A stretch of 64,000 nt of DNA, from contig JBAIZL010000008.1 of assembly GCA_036971475.1 (NCBI GenBank), positions 11,052,395 to 11,116,394 on the forward strand. The letters run 5' to 3'. The notes under the pieces are model-generated. The model was not told the origin of the DNA, ran no database searches, and was given only the letters and a program-made list of their open reading frames with translations. Numbering within the stretch: position 1 is the first letter of the stretch; the number at the start of each line of letters is the position of its first letter. A program made the position numbers and the translations under genes. Of this stretch, positions 44,218 to 56,590 are shown piece by piece. Source of the stretch: Prosapia bicincta. Lineage: Eukaryota; Arthropoda; Insecta; Hemiptera; Cercopidae.

Positions 44218-47200
44218 ATGCTACAAGGAACTAACACATTATCTTTACCCCGCTCTTGCTTGGTATGACGCGAGGGTACATAGAGTAGTTGGCTACAAGG
44301 AACTAACACATTATCTTTACCCCGCTCTTGCTTGGTATGACGCGAGGGTACATAGAGTAGTTGGCTACAAGGAACTAACACATTATCTTTACCCCGCTCT
44401 TGCTTGGTATGACGCGAGGGTACGTAGAGTAGTTGGCTACAAGGAACTAACACATTATCTTTACCCCGCTCTTGCTTGGTATGACGCGAGGGTACATAGA
44501 GTAGTTGGCTACAAGGAACTAACACATTATCTTTACCCCGCTCCTGCTTGGTATGACGCGAGGGTACATAGAGTAGTTGGCTACAAGGAACTAACACATT
44601 ACCTTTACCCCGCTCCTGCTTGGTATGACGCGAGGGTACATAGAGTAGTTGGCTACAAGGAACTAACACATTATCTTTACCCCGCTCTTGCTTGGTATGA
44701 CGCGAGGGTACATAGAGTAGTTGGCTACAAGGAACTAACACATTATCTTTACCCCGCTCTTGCTTGGTATGACGCGAGGGTACGTAGAGTAGTTGGCTAC
44801 AAGGAACTAACACATTATCTTTACCCCGCTCTTGCTTGGTATGACGCGAGGGTACATAGAGTAGTTGGCTACAAGGAACTAACACATTATCTTTACCCCG
44901 CTCTTGCTTGGTATGACGCGAGGGTACGTAGAGTAGTTGGCTACAAGTAACTAACACATTATCTTTACCCCGCTCTTGCTTGGTATGACGCGAGGGTACA
45001 TAGAGTAGTTGGCTACAAGGAACTAACACATTATCTTTACCCCGCTCCTGCTTGGTATGACGCGAGGGTACATAGAGTAGTTGGCTACAAGGAACTAACA
45101 CATTATCTTTACCCCGCTCTTGCTTGGTATGACGCGAGGGTACGTAGAGTAGTTGGCTACAAGGAACTAACACATTATCTTTACCCCGCTCTTGCTTGGT
45201 ATGACGCGAGGGTACATAGAGTAGTTGGCTACAAGGAACTAACACATTATCTTTACCCCGCTCTTGCTTGGTATGACGCGAGGGTACGTAGAGTAGTTGG
45301 CTACAAGTAACTAACACATTATCTTTACCCCGCTCTTGCTTGGTATGACGCGAGGGTACATAGAGTAGTTGGCTACAAGGAACTAACACATTATCTTTAC
45401 CCCGCTCCTGCTTGGTATGACGCGAGGGTACATAGAGTAGTTGGCTACAAGGAACTAACACATTATCTTTACCCCGCTCCTGCTTGGTATGACGCGAGGG
45501 TACATAGAGTAGTTGGCTACAAGGAACTAACACATTATCTTTACCCCGCTCCTGCTTGGTATGACGCGAGGGTACATAGAGTAGTTGGCTACAAGGAACT
45601 AACACATTACCTTTACCCCGCTCCTGCTTGGTATGACGCGAGGGTACATAGAGTAGTTGGCTACAAGGAACTAACACATTATCTTTACCCCGCTCCTGCT
45701 TGGTATGACGCGAGGGTACATAGAGTAGTTGGCTACAAGGAACTAACACATTACCTTCACCCCGCTCTTGCTTGGTATGACGCGAGGGTACATAGAGTAG
45801 TTGGCTACAAGGAACTAACACATTACCTTCACCCCGCTCCTGCTTGGTATGACGCGAGGGTACATAGAGTAGTTGGCTACAAGGAACTAACACATTACCT
45901 TCACCCCGCTCCTGCTTGGTATGACGCGAGGGTACATAGAGTAGTTGGCTACAAGGAACTAACACATTACCTTTACCCCGCTCCTGCTTGGTATGACGCG
46001 AGGGTACATAGAGTAGTTGGCTACAAGGAACTAACACATTCCTTTACCCCACTCCTGCTTGGTATGACGCGAGGGTACATAGAGTAGTTGGCTACAAGGA
46101 ACTAACACATTACCTTCACCCCGCTCCTGCTTGGTATGACGCGAGGGTACATAGAGTAGTTGGCTACAAGGAACTAACACATTACCTTTACCCCGCTCCT
46201 GCTTGGTATGACGCGAGGGTACATAGAGTAGTTGGCTACAAGGAACTAACACATTACCTTCACCCCGCTCCTGCTTGGTATGACGCGAGGGTACATAGAG
46301 TAGTTGGCTACAAGGAACTAACACATTACCTTTACCCCGCTCCTGCTTGGTATGACGCGAGGGTACATAGAGTAGTTGGCAACAAGGAACTAACACATTC
46401 CTTTACCCCACTCCTGCTTGGTATGACCCGAGGGTACATAGAGTAGTTGGCTACAAGGAACTAACACATTACCTTCACCCCGCTCCTGCTTGGTATGACG
46501 CGAGGGTACATAGAGTAGTTGGCAACAAGGAACAAACACATTATCTTTACCCCGCTCTTGCTTGGTATGACGCGAGGGTACATAGAGTAGTTGGCTACAA
46601 GGAACTAACACATTACCTTTACCCCGCTCCTGCTTGGTATGACGCGAGGGTACATAGAGTAGTTGGCTACAAGGAACAAACACATTACCTTCACCCCGCT
46701 CTTGCTTGGTATGACGCGAGGGTACATAGAGTAGTTGGCTACAAGGAACTAACACATTACCTTCACCCCGCTCCTGCTTGGTATGACGCGAGGGTACATA
46801 GAGTAGTTGGCTACAAGGAACTAACACATTACCTTCACCCCGCTCCTGCTTGGTATGACGCGAGGGTACATAGAGTAGTTGGCTACAAGGAACTAACACA
46901 TTACCTTTACCCCGCTCCTGCTTGGTATGACGCGAGGGTACATAGAGTAGTTGGCAACAAGGAACAAACACATTATCTTTACCCCGCTCTTGCTTGGTAT
47001 GACGCGAGGGTACATAGAGTAGTTGGCTACAAGGAACTAACACATTACCTTTACCCCGCTCCTGCTTGGTATGACGCGAGGGTACATAGAGTAGTTGGCA
47101 ACAAGGAACTAACACATTACCTTCACCCCGCTCCTGCTTGGTATGACGCGAGGGTACATAGAGTAGTTGGCAACAAGGAACTAACACATTCCTTTACCCC

Positions 47201-47528
47201 GCTCCTGCTTGGTATGACGCGAGGGTACATAGAGTAGTTGGCTACAAGGAACTAACACATTACCTTTACCCCGCTCCTGCTTGGTATGACGCGAGGGTAC
47301 ATAGAGTAGTTGGCAACAAGGAACTAACACATTACCTTCACCCCGCTCCTGCTTGGTATGACGCGAGGGTACATAGAGTAGTTGGCTACAAGGAACTAAC
47401 ACATTACCTTTACCCCGCTCCTGCTTGGTATGACGCGAGGGTACATAGAGTAGTTGGCAACAAGGAACAAACACATTATCTTTACCCCGCTCTTGCTTGG
47501 TATGACGCGAGGGTACATAGAGTAGTTG
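44218..47528. repeat. 72-bp tandem array, about 46 copies, open on both strands
   Basis: Unit GCTACAAGGAACTAACACAT, TATCTTTACCCCGCTCTTGC, TTGGTATGACGCGAGGGTAC, ATAGAGTAGTTG. As 72 is divisible by three and the unit lacks stops in some phases, the minus strand is open for 640 codons (44115-46037) and beyond, with a 24-aa period (CSQLLYVPSRHTKQERGK), and the plus strand is open for 263 codons (44159-44950). A 1-bp deletion (CACATTCCTTTACC) at about 46039, 46398 and 47189 breaks the minus frame into four. A CAAGTAAC variant at 44947 and 45307 is spaced 360 bp apart, showing a five-unit higher-order repeat. Confidence 0.97.
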
Positions 47529-47869
47529 ATGTTAAAGTGCTAATTTTATCAGATTTCTTGAGAGTATAATAGTAATTGTACTTTTTACTTTAATATTACA
47601 CTTACTTCCACAATATTCTAGAAATAAAAATTTTAAAACGAAGTTTAGTCTGAATAATTGTATTTCAGTGTTCCAATGACCGGAAACATAAATAAAACAG
47701 GAATATTTCGTGGAAAAATGGATTTTTGTCACACTCTCTGTATGTTCAGTAATATATTAATTTGCAGGATCCTTTGTAGCCAAGTCTAAGTATAGAAACA
47801 CGAAGCTAGCGCTCCACAGTTCTAAAAATTCCTTTATATGTTCACCAATTAAAATGAGTTATGTCACTC
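47529..47869. other. unique sequence, no gene seen
   Basis: No supported feature. Confidence 0.35.
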
Positions 47870-48185
47870 AAACAAAATTAGTTTCCGACTCCAAGGTGGT
47901 CGCGGCCCGTGGTCCAATAGCCGCGAGTTAATTAGCTTATCCCAATTAGAAAAATAAAACAGGCCTCAAAGCGGAGCGCAGCTAGGCAACTATTGTTGGC
48001 AATTACTTGACAAATGCGTTGGCAATACGGCTCGTGATCAGTCGGTAAGTATTTCGCCGAGGTTATCAGAAACGATCTTAATTGCTGATGACGTCATCCG
48101 CGCATGCGTACAGAACCGACCTGTGCGACATGGGTCTCAGTCGGTTGAAAACATGGCGTGAGTGAACGGCGTAAAAATGTACGTT
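47870..48185. other. complex GC-richer island with homeodomain-like cores, possible enhancer
   Basis: GGTCGCGGCCCGTGGTCCAA is followed by GCGAGTTAATTAGCTTATCC, CAATTAG, TTGTTGGCAATTACTTGACA and TGATGACGTCATCCGCGCAT (a TGACGTCA palindrome). TTAATTAG/CAATTAG cores and a CRE-like site in CpG-bearing unique DNA resemble insect developmental enhancers. No frame is recognised. Confidence 0.35.
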
Positions 48186-48440
48186 TCGTACAACATGAAA
48201 AACATCACTGAACGAAATCCGTAGATCTGAAATTAATATATAATATCGTGATAAAAAAAAAACATAAACAATGTATGAATTTATCTGTTTGCAAAATTAT
48301 AGAATTTCTTTCACTTTTTTTGTCAAGGATAAATTTATGTAATAGGATCACATTGCTACTTTTTTAACATCAGCTGATTTTGGCGTACAAAACTTGTCGT
48401 AATTTACTAGTAAACAAGTAAAACAAACAGTTTTTAAAGT

Positions 48441-48797
48441 CAATATCTACTTAGGGCAACTAAGAAAGATTTTATTTTAGTTACGCCTACCTTTTATTAC
48501 TACTACTACTACTAATTACTTATATTAAATAATTACTTTTAATATAAATAGTGTAACATAACCTATGCGATAAAACAAATGTTTTACCAGATAACCCATA
48601 ACATAAAATCAGGTGTTTTATGAAATCATATGTTATCACTTATTTTAAGCCAAATGGGACGAAATAACTATATTGCATACCTTACATTTTTTGTGGAAAG
48701 TGTTTCTCCCATATAAAACTAAAAGTAATTCATTAAATTTAATTATTTAATTATTATTTGAAAAAACTATTAACATCAATTTTCATTTACTATAGTT

Positions 48798-48861
<64 letters not shown>

Positions 48862-48946
48862 CTTAAGCGAATGAATAAAACGTATTTTATTAACGATTGA
48901 AAATTTTAACAAGATACAGAATACATAGGGAGAGTGTAAACTAATA
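48441..48946 (+). mobile_element. TIR MITE family A, copy
   Basis: Begins CAATATCTACTTAGGGCAAC and ends AGAAGGAATTG. The interior has TAACATAACCTATGCGATAA, AACATAAAATCAGGTGTTTT and TATCACTTATTTTAAGCCAA, collinear with 545-976. A (TA)n tract of about 60 bp expands its right half. Confidence 0.7.
48800..48859. repeat. (AT)n microsatellite
   Basis: About 30 AT dinucleotides inside MITE family A. Confidence 0.95.
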
Positions 48947-49690
48947 GAAGGAATTGAAAAATTATTTTTTTTAACACGATCTCTGCTCAAGGACGCAATA
49001 AAGAAAATATGGCAATAAAAAAAAAACAATACTTTATGTCTGAATGAAAAAATCACAAAATTGATTTGTCTATGTCTCTGCTTGTAATATTCTACTTTTA
49101 TAAAGCAACAGATCAAATCGTTTAAAGCTAAAGTGTACAGTTATTGTAAATCTTAGTAAACATATGCCTAAACCATTGCCAACATCCAAAGTCACAGGTT
49201 GAACAAGTAATACTGTTGTCACTCTATGACTGTGTTGCCAGCTTGTTCTACAATAACACCGACCAAATATTAAGGAAAAATAAACTCGTAGAGTAGTTCT
49301 ACAAAGGCATTAAGTAGGCTACAATACATTACTTCATCTTAGGTCATTCTTTCTCCGATATTAACAGCAATACACTTTTTATATGTAGGCCTACACCAAA
49401 CAGGGTTACTAACTACTCCTGGTTTGGTATTTATTTCCATTCTAAAAACGTAATCTATATTGGCTAACATGGCAATTCAGAAAGTCTTCAAAAACGCGGA
49501 CAAATAATAACAATTGATAACAAGGCTCCAGAAATTTAAAACAAGACACTATTTACTTCACTACACAACACGCACAAAACAAATAAAATCGGGTTTTTCA
49601 TAAAACCAAGCATATGATATTCTAGACTACAATATAGTTACAAGTACTGTATTAGGTTAGAGCTAATTTGTTAAAACTAATAACATTCAC
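48947..49690. other. unique sequence, no gene seen
   Basis: No supported feature. Confidence 0.35.
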
Positions 49691-49694
49691 TGAT

Positions 49695-49865
49695 GCACGA
49701 GGTAAACCGTTGAAAGCATTAAACATGGTCTTCTCGTTCCGGGCAGGGGTGCATAAACATACACCAAAATGGAAGCTAGCTCACTTGCCAATATTTCAGT
49801 CTTTTAACAGACTTTATTGCTATTTCTTTCATAATTCTACCCTAACTTCGTAACTACATTCCCTT
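49695..49865 (+). repeat. dispersed repeat C, copy 2
   Basis: Collinear with 10163-10320. Just upstream, 49690-49716 reads CTGATGC...GAAAG, a hammerhead-like pattern with one core base wrong. Confidence 0.55.
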
Positions 49866-50816
49866 GTAGAAAAACGTGCTACTAAAACGATTTGTGCTCA
49901 TTGTGGAATTGCTATTTTAGTATTTTCTTGTCAAGATTATAGATTTTTGGGGCGCCGCCACCAACTTTTATTATTTTTCTGTATTCCTAAAGACTTTCTA
50001 CTCCCCAGATTTTATTTTTGCCAAATCTATTTCACGTAGAAAGTAAATAACTACCAGTTAAATTCTAAAATTAGTCTTCTCTGTAATAAATAATAAAAAA
50101 AAAACTGTCCAACGTGTTTAACTTATATTTTTTCAAGCATTATTGTAACACGAACGCGTATATTTATTCCTTATATTTGCACAGTTTGCTTTATTATTAC
50201 ATTTGTTTCAAAGTTTGCCAATTAAAAGCGAACTGAGTTAATAAAAAGTGCGCAGTGTTTTCACTAATTAGACCCAACTTACTAAATCGGCAGCCGTTTA
50301 TTTGTACCGAGAAAATACCAGACATCCTACATAGTTTTAAAATAAAATTAACAGATATTATTCATAAGAAGGTCTTTGTAATAAGTATTAAAATAATTAA
50401 ATATTGTAACAGAGTGAAAATAATGAGCACAGGTTTGAGAATACTTGTTTTAATTCTTCCAGTTAAATTTATATTATTTTGCTAAAGTAAACCGTGAGCT
50501 ATACGTCTAAAGATGTTCCGTCTTTCTCCGTCTCTCCGAAACCTGAACGGTTCGACCTACAAAAACCTGTATTTGGTCGATCGTGGGACCAAACTCAGAT
50601 GTTTCCAGCGTTTAATTACCAACCATAGACTACAACGTCACTGCATTTGATAAACAAAGCAACAGGACAAAGGTAAATATTAGCGAATCTAGAAATGAAA
50701 TCTGTCAAGTATTAAAAGAAATTAAGTGTGAATTGTCAAAAAAATATTTAAAAAATTATATACAGAGAAATGTAAAAGAGAATATAGTATTTAGTTTCGA
50801 TAGTGTAAAAGCAGTG
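49866..50816. other. unique sequence, no gene seen
   Basis: A GC-richer stretch at 50500-50640 has no supported exon. Confidence 0.35.
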
Positions 50817-51040
50817 AAGTTGTTTGATACAATAATCTTGAATTCACTGTTTAACTATAATTATAAAAACTTAACTAAGTGAATACGTACGGGCTTACTT
50901 GCTGAGGCGTTTCGAAACAATCGTTCCTTTTACGATTGTAGAGGCTATGCTTCGTAAAAAGACCGATTGTTTCCAAATCGGGTCAGCAAGTAAGCCCTAT
51001 GTATTCACTTAGTTAAGTTTTTATAATTATAGTTTAAAGG
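50817..51040. mobile_element. foldback element, dispersed repeat D
   Basis: The arm at 50854-50903 (TTTAACTATAATTATAAAAA, CTTAACTAAGTGAATACGTA, GGGCTTACTTGCTGA) is inverted at about 50983-51038 (TCAGCAAGTAAGCCCTATGT, ATTCACTTAGTTAAGTTTTT, ATAATTATAGTTTA). A second, shorter inner inversion uses AAACAATCG / CGATTGTTT. Shared with 33.05 and 53.3 kb. Confidence 0.8.
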
Positions 51041-51618
51041 ACAATGTTTTAATCTTAGAAAGTTACATGTACTAATTATTACAGCTACTTTCAGCAAATA
51101 TAAAAGCTAGAGAACAGACTATCTTAAATTAGGGCTAGCGAAAAGAATTTCTATCTTACAAATTAAAATGTCACTCTATGTTGTTTAGCCAACCCCAAAT
51201 TTGTAAAAAACTTTAAAAGTAGAGTCTGCTTAAATATTATACTCTTAAAACACAAAGAAATTGAAAAAACATTAGTAAATTCGTATTTCCTATAATACTT
51301 TAAAGACCTATAATATCTTTCAATGGCTTTACAATTGGCTAAAACAATATTCTGGGTCTAGAACAAAATTAAAGGCTACCTAAACGTAAAATACAGACTC
51401 AATTTCTAAACAGTTATAAATTAAAAACAATATTTTAAATACTATACGAATCCAAAAATCGCAAATTTGACTTGTGTCTTAGAATTGATTAAAGAACTAA
51501 TATTATTTACTGACAATCCTCTCCTGTGTTTCTATGAATAGCTTGTGGAAGGCGATGAGGTTAGAATTAAACAGAGTAAAGAGTTATTACTTCGGAGAAA
51601 ACATGTAAAATTGTAAAT
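51041..51618. other. unique sequence, no gene seen
   Basis: No supported feature. Confidence 0.35.
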
Positions 51619-52190
51619 ATGTTTAAACATACACAACTGATGATTAACTAACATGTTTAAACATACACAACTGATGTTTAACTAACATGTTTAAACATAC
51701 ACAACTGATGTTTAACTAACATGTTTAAACATACACAACTGATGTTTAACTAACATGTTTTAACAAATATAACTGATGTTTAACTAACATGTTTCAACAT
51801 ATATAACTGATGTTTAACTAACATGTTTAAACATACACAACTGATGATTAACTAACATGTTTAAACATACACAACTGATGTTTAACTAACATGTTTAAAC
51901 ATACACAACTGATATTTAACTAACATGTTTAAACATACACAACTGATGTTTAACTAACATGTTTAAACATACACAACTGATGTTTAACTAACATGTTTTA
52001 ACATATATAACTGATGTTTAACTAACATGTTTCAACATATATAACTGATGTTTAACTAACATGTTTAAACATACACAACTGATGATTAACTAACATGTTT
52101 AAACATACACAACTGATGTTTAACTAACATGTTTTAACATATATCACTGATGTTTAACTAACATGTTTTAACATATATATAACTGATACG
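51619..52190. repeat. 34-bp tandem array, about 17 copies
   Basis: Unit CTAACATGTTTAAACATACA, CAACTGATGTTTAA with exact 34-bp steps (CTGATG at 51671, 51705). Subtypes are TTTAAACATACACAAC and TTTTAACATATATAAC. The core ACATGTTTAAACAT is itself near-palindromic. Confidence 0.96.
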
Positions 52191-52479
52191 CTGTTTATAA
52201 AAAAAATATAAATAATTAAATTAAATTGTATTTGATGCGCCCATAAAAAAAAACATTTCTGACAACCTAACAGATGTAAGATTACCTCTTATGCTAACAT
52301 TTGTTTGCAGATAAGAATAAATCAGCTACTGAAAAAAGGTTCGAGGAATGCAAGGGGCTACGAACGGCAATCAATTTGTCAGCCGCTTTTTACTGAACAA
52401 CAAACTGGATGCAAGCTTTTCCGTAGATTGGTTAACATAAAATCGAACGCCAATCGACTTGGACGAATAAAACAAAACA
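52191..52479. other. unique sequence, no gene seen
   Basis: No supported feature. Confidence 0.3.
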
Positions 52480-52975
52480 ATCAATACATATGTGAGCACG
52501 AGGCTCGCATGAGCGTTTTCCTTTACGCCGTTGACTAATGAAAACATCTTATCCAATACACTCACCAATTCTACTTTTGTCGGACGTCGTGACAGGTGGC
52601 ATAATAAACCATAAGAACTTACAAAACAATGAAAACAAAAACAACACTGAACAAACACAAGGAAGAGCGCACAGTATTGCTACGCGCACAAGACGTTCAC
52701 TAGTACGAGCGCCCGACCAGACTGTGAGACTAATGGTGCGTTTTGGAGAGCAGAAAGGGCCACTAAACGAGGGGTGAGGAGGAGTGGGGGAACGGAGGGG
52801 AGAGTTTGGCCATGCTACCACAATACCCTACAAATGACAAATGAAATAGGCAAATGAAGAATTGTCGCTTTGAATGGTGAAACGGCGGCATGATTGAGCC
52901 CGGGTTGGGGCTGGTGCCTGATTGCGCCGATTCTCACTCTAAATGAGACATTGTGTGCCTTTCCACCTAGATTCC
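52480..52975. other. GC-richer island, overlapping short frames on both strands
   Basis: It includes TACGAGCGCCCGACCAGACT, a purine-rich GAGGGGTGAGGAGGAGTGGG run and GAGCCCGGGTTGGGGCTGGT. Frames on both strands overlap and none is recognised. Confidence 0.25.
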
Positions 52976-53254
52976 ACCAACAAAAATAAGCAATAAATAT
53001 ATTCCGCACGACATATTGCACTAAGCAACCAAATTAAAGCGTGTTGATGGGTTTAATAGCCTCATTTCTTTTCTTTTTACTACCTTACTTTATACATTGT
53101 ACATTTTTTATCATCCCTAAATTACAACAACTTAACGTAAACTCTAATTTTCTAAAACGTACCTCACATTGGAAGATCAAATTCACAAAAATGATTGTTC
53201 AGCTATTATTTTACAGATTTTGTTACCAACAATAACAATGATAACTATAAGTAA

Positions 53255-53385
53255 TTGTTACACAACTAAGTGAATATTTTAGAGCTTACTTCATGACGAG
53301 TTTCTAAAAAATCCTTTTATTTACGAAGCCAGTTATTACTTATAGTTTAATCAGTGAGTTCAAGATGATTACAACAAGCAACAAT
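53255..53385 (+). repeat. dispersed repeat D, copy 3
   Basis: ACAACTAAGTGAATATTTTA, GAGCTTACTTCATGACG and TTATAGTTTAATCAGTGAGT, TCAAGATGATTACAACAAGC align with 33047-33142. Confidence 0.6.
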
Positions 53386-53747
53386 AATTATAAATAAATA
53401 AAACCTCTTAAATGACAAAAACTTTATTTATATCCTTCTTCATATGAAACTACTACAAGAACAATAATAGTTCTGTCACTACTGGAGTAACAAACTCAAA
53501 GCTAAACAGACACATTTAATGTTTATGCAAAGTAAGTAGGTATCTCATTACACTGCAAAGTCACAAAAATAATCACAAATTTCGGACAACAAATACAAAT
53601 TAAAATGAAACAAAATTGTCTTTCCTTTATACATATTGAAATTCAAAATAAACATTACAAAATTAACTTATTTAACTGGCATTTTCGCTAGTTTTAAATG
53701 CTAATCGAGGCACTATATATACGATCAACGGTTACACTGTAATTGTC
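53386..53747. other. unique sequence, no gene seen
   Basis: No supported feature. Confidence 0.35.
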
Positions 53748-54136
53748 TTTCAACTCCTTCAGTTCTTACTCTCCTTAAATCTTGAACAAATTTCCAATCG
53801 TTATTAAAAAACTTTTAATTAATCCACTCAAGTTCAAATAAAGGATGACACTTGATGTTGTTACAGTTTTTTTTCAAATATGATTTCATTAATTAACTTA
53901 AATGAATTACTTTTAGTTTTATATAAGAGAAAAACCTTTCAAAAAAGATGCAAGGTATGCAATATATATAGTTATTTCGATCCATTTGGCTTAAAATAAG
54001 TGATAACATATGATATCATAAAACAGCTGAATTTATGTTATAGGTTATGTGGTAGAACAGGTGTTTTAACATTGTAATTGTTTAGTTAAAAATAAACAAA
54101 CAATTTATGCCTTTATTGACATAAGTAGGGATTGGT
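53748..54136 (-). mobile_element. TIR MITE family A, reverse copy
   Basis: TTCAACTCCTTCAGTTCTTA starts it and ATAAGTAGGGATTGG ends it. The interior has CCACTCAAGTTCAAATAAAG, GGATGACACTTGATGTTG, AAGGTATGCAATATATATAG and AGGTTATGTGGTAGAACAGG in family order. Confidence 0.65.
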
Positions 54137-55980
54137 TTAAAACATTCTTTGTTTATATTACTCGTTTGTATTCTTAAAATAAATATTTTACTGACTCTCG
54201 CATCATTCTATTAAAATCTTTCTTAATTATAATGAAATAATTTGAAATTGTGAACTCTCCGTTCTCAGTATACAATTTTGCTTCTATCCCTTTAGGCTAC
54301 TGTGTGTTTTTATGAATGTAGGGCCTACTGACGTCACCAAGACGGTTTTAATTCCAAGTAGGCCTTGATTTTTAAAGTTTTACATGTCATTTAAGTTTTT
54401 CAAACTTCGCGCTCAATGTCCTCAATGTGAGACATTGACTATTTTTGCATTTAAAGTTTTTGCATTTTCTTCAAGAAGCAATCACATTAATGGAGAGGCC
54501 AAATAATTGGTTTCAGCAACATTCGACTTTGCAATTTATAAAGTAAGCTATATAAAGTAAGCTATATAGGGTCTATTAGGTTTTGTTTTGTTTATTGTTT
54601 ACCTTAGTATTTAAAGCTGCACCATTACAGGGAGAGTTCTTAAAATCTTTACTTTATTCTAAATTCATTTTGAAATATTAGTTTACCAAGTTTACTGAAA
54701 GCACAGATGAAGGTTTACAAAGTTTATCTATTTTTTATTTGTTTAGTTGTCATCTTTATTTAGAGTGTATATATTACTTACAGAGATGTCTGGGTTTATT
54801 TAGGTACGTAACTACGTTTAATATTGTGTTTATATACATTAATTATAGAGATAAATTGGTACAGATGTAGTCTTGAAGTAATGTGAATATATTACTGAAG
54901 GAGACATCTGCATTTACTTGTCTTGATGTATAACTTATATTAATTATAGACATGTATGGGTAGGCTTATAGACGTCGTTTTTATTTAATTTATGCATATC
55001 AACTATAGAGATATCTGAGTTTAGATATCCAAGCTATCCTCAAAATGTTAAAAATTATACTATCCTTTGTAAAAACATATTGACTTTGCTGGGCGAGAGC
55101 GATGTCGCTAAAGCTAAAAGTTTTAGTTCTCCATGCAGTTTTCTAAGAATGAATACTAATTAGGTCAAACTTTGTTCACTAACCTTTATCAAAAACATTT
55201 TCTTTGTGTTTCGACAGTGGTGCTTGTAAAAATTGACTGTGTCAAAGATCAGATCGACGGACACGTCGAGAGGTAAGGCCTACCCGTTAGAGAGGTATAA
55301 GTTCCTGACAGGAAACCCTTTGCTCCTAAAAAATGAAGTAGCATCATGCGTCGTTGCCCTTTCACTTTTTTTTGGTAAACGTACTCAGTATAAGAGGTAA
55401 CTATACTTAATGTTAACGTATTAGGGAATGATATAATTCTTACACTTACATCTTACCATATGTCTACTGTAAACCTTACAATATATAAGAAACATAAGTT
55501 AAAAGTAAAAAAAAGCCTGTTGTATGAAATCATTAGTCATTACGTTATTTACTCAAATATACGACAATTGCGAATAGCCTATATAGGAAATTTCATCAGA
55601 AAATTACTTAAACATAACTTCAACATAACCTTCAAGTACAAACGAAGAACAGTTGTCTACGTTAACCTGAACGTTTGTATTTTGGAGATCTTCGAGATCA
55701 TATGACTGGGAAATAGACGCCCATTCTCGTTAGAATAACAAAGTGATTATGTTACGTACATGTAAAGTTTTTTTCCTGAGGACCCACACCCCCCTAACAT
55801 AAAGTTGTGGTAGTATTGAAGTACATATAAGTATTACAGTAAATAGTATTAGAGTAAACACTTGTAGCCCGCATGGTAGAGCTACTGGGCATGTGGAAGG
55901 AAAACGTAGTTCACTTTCATCACACCAAAGTCTATACACAGCACAGTAGCGTAGTTTTGTTCGAACCCAGTATATTTGTA
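54137..55980. other. unique and low-complexity sequence, no gene recognised
   Basis: 54760-55030 shows a faint repetition of TATAGAGATATCTGAGTTTA-like blocks at irregular spacing. The plus frame at 55460-55705 is Lys/Ile-rich and unrecognised. Confidence 0.35.
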
Positions 55981-55985
55981 ACTTT

Positions 55986-56013
55986 CTGATGATGCTAACA
56001 GTGTTATCGAAAT
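55986..56013 (+). ncRNA. hammerhead-ribozyme-like core
   Basis: CTGATGA, T, then GCTAAC / AGT loop / GTTATC (C-G, A-U, A-U, U-A pairs, one C-U mismatch, closing G-C), then GAAAT. The order of boxes is correct. No stem III or NUH site was identified. It may belong to the terminal repeat of the PLE whose nuclease fragment lies at 56879-57239, or to another copy. Confidence 0.45.
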
Positions 56014-56500
56014 GTGCATCAAGGGTGTTTAAATATATTTTAGCAAAGGTTATTGTTGTAGATCACATTTTAAGTCATCGATACTTTCACTGAATACATC
56101 TATTTGTTACTACCAATGTTCGATCTAGTCTCACTGCCTTTTAAAGTACGTCACCAAGGTTACAATATTTCGTAGGGTCTGATAACGCCACAACGTTGAA
56201 GTGATTTCTATATAATTACTTGCAAATCTATGTACTGTTTGGAACATGTATATCTATTAAAAGATCATCTCGTTTACAAATCTGTATTTTCCTATCAGTA
56301 ACGCTATTTTTTTATAAAAACGTTATTCCGTTCATTAGTATATTCACGTTCACAAGAATAGGCTACTGTTATATTTTGGCTGTCACAGTTATCTCCCATT
56401 CCTAGCTTAGTAGCATTAACTTCTGTTATCGCATTTTGTAGAACCTCTATCAATAAGACCTTTATATACAACTATTCTTTGAGCTTAGCTTGTGAGGTTA
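56014..56500. other. unique sequence, no gene seen
   Basis: No supported feature. Confidence 0.35.
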
Positions 56501-56562
56501 TGTTAAAACAAAATGAAAAAATGCACAAAACTCACAAACCAATCATTTATTAACTCATACGC

Positions 56563-56590
56563 GTTTCAATGACAAAGTCATCATCATCAG
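56563..56590 (-). ncRNA. hammerhead-ribozyme-like core
   Basis: Minus strand: CTGATGA, TG, stem II ATGAC / TTT / GTCAT (5 bp, perfect), T, then GAAACGCG. Both conserved boxes are intact. It lies downstream of a PLE nuclease fragment in the same orientation, which supports a PLE origin. The cleavage site and stem III were not located. Confidence 0.6.

Noticed and set aside
44115..46037. 640-codon minus-strand open frame with perfect 24-aa repeats
   Set aside because: The unit is 72 bp, so any stop-free phase stays open; the plus strand is also open and 1-bp deletions break the frame repeatedly without sign of selection. Treated as a minisatellite.
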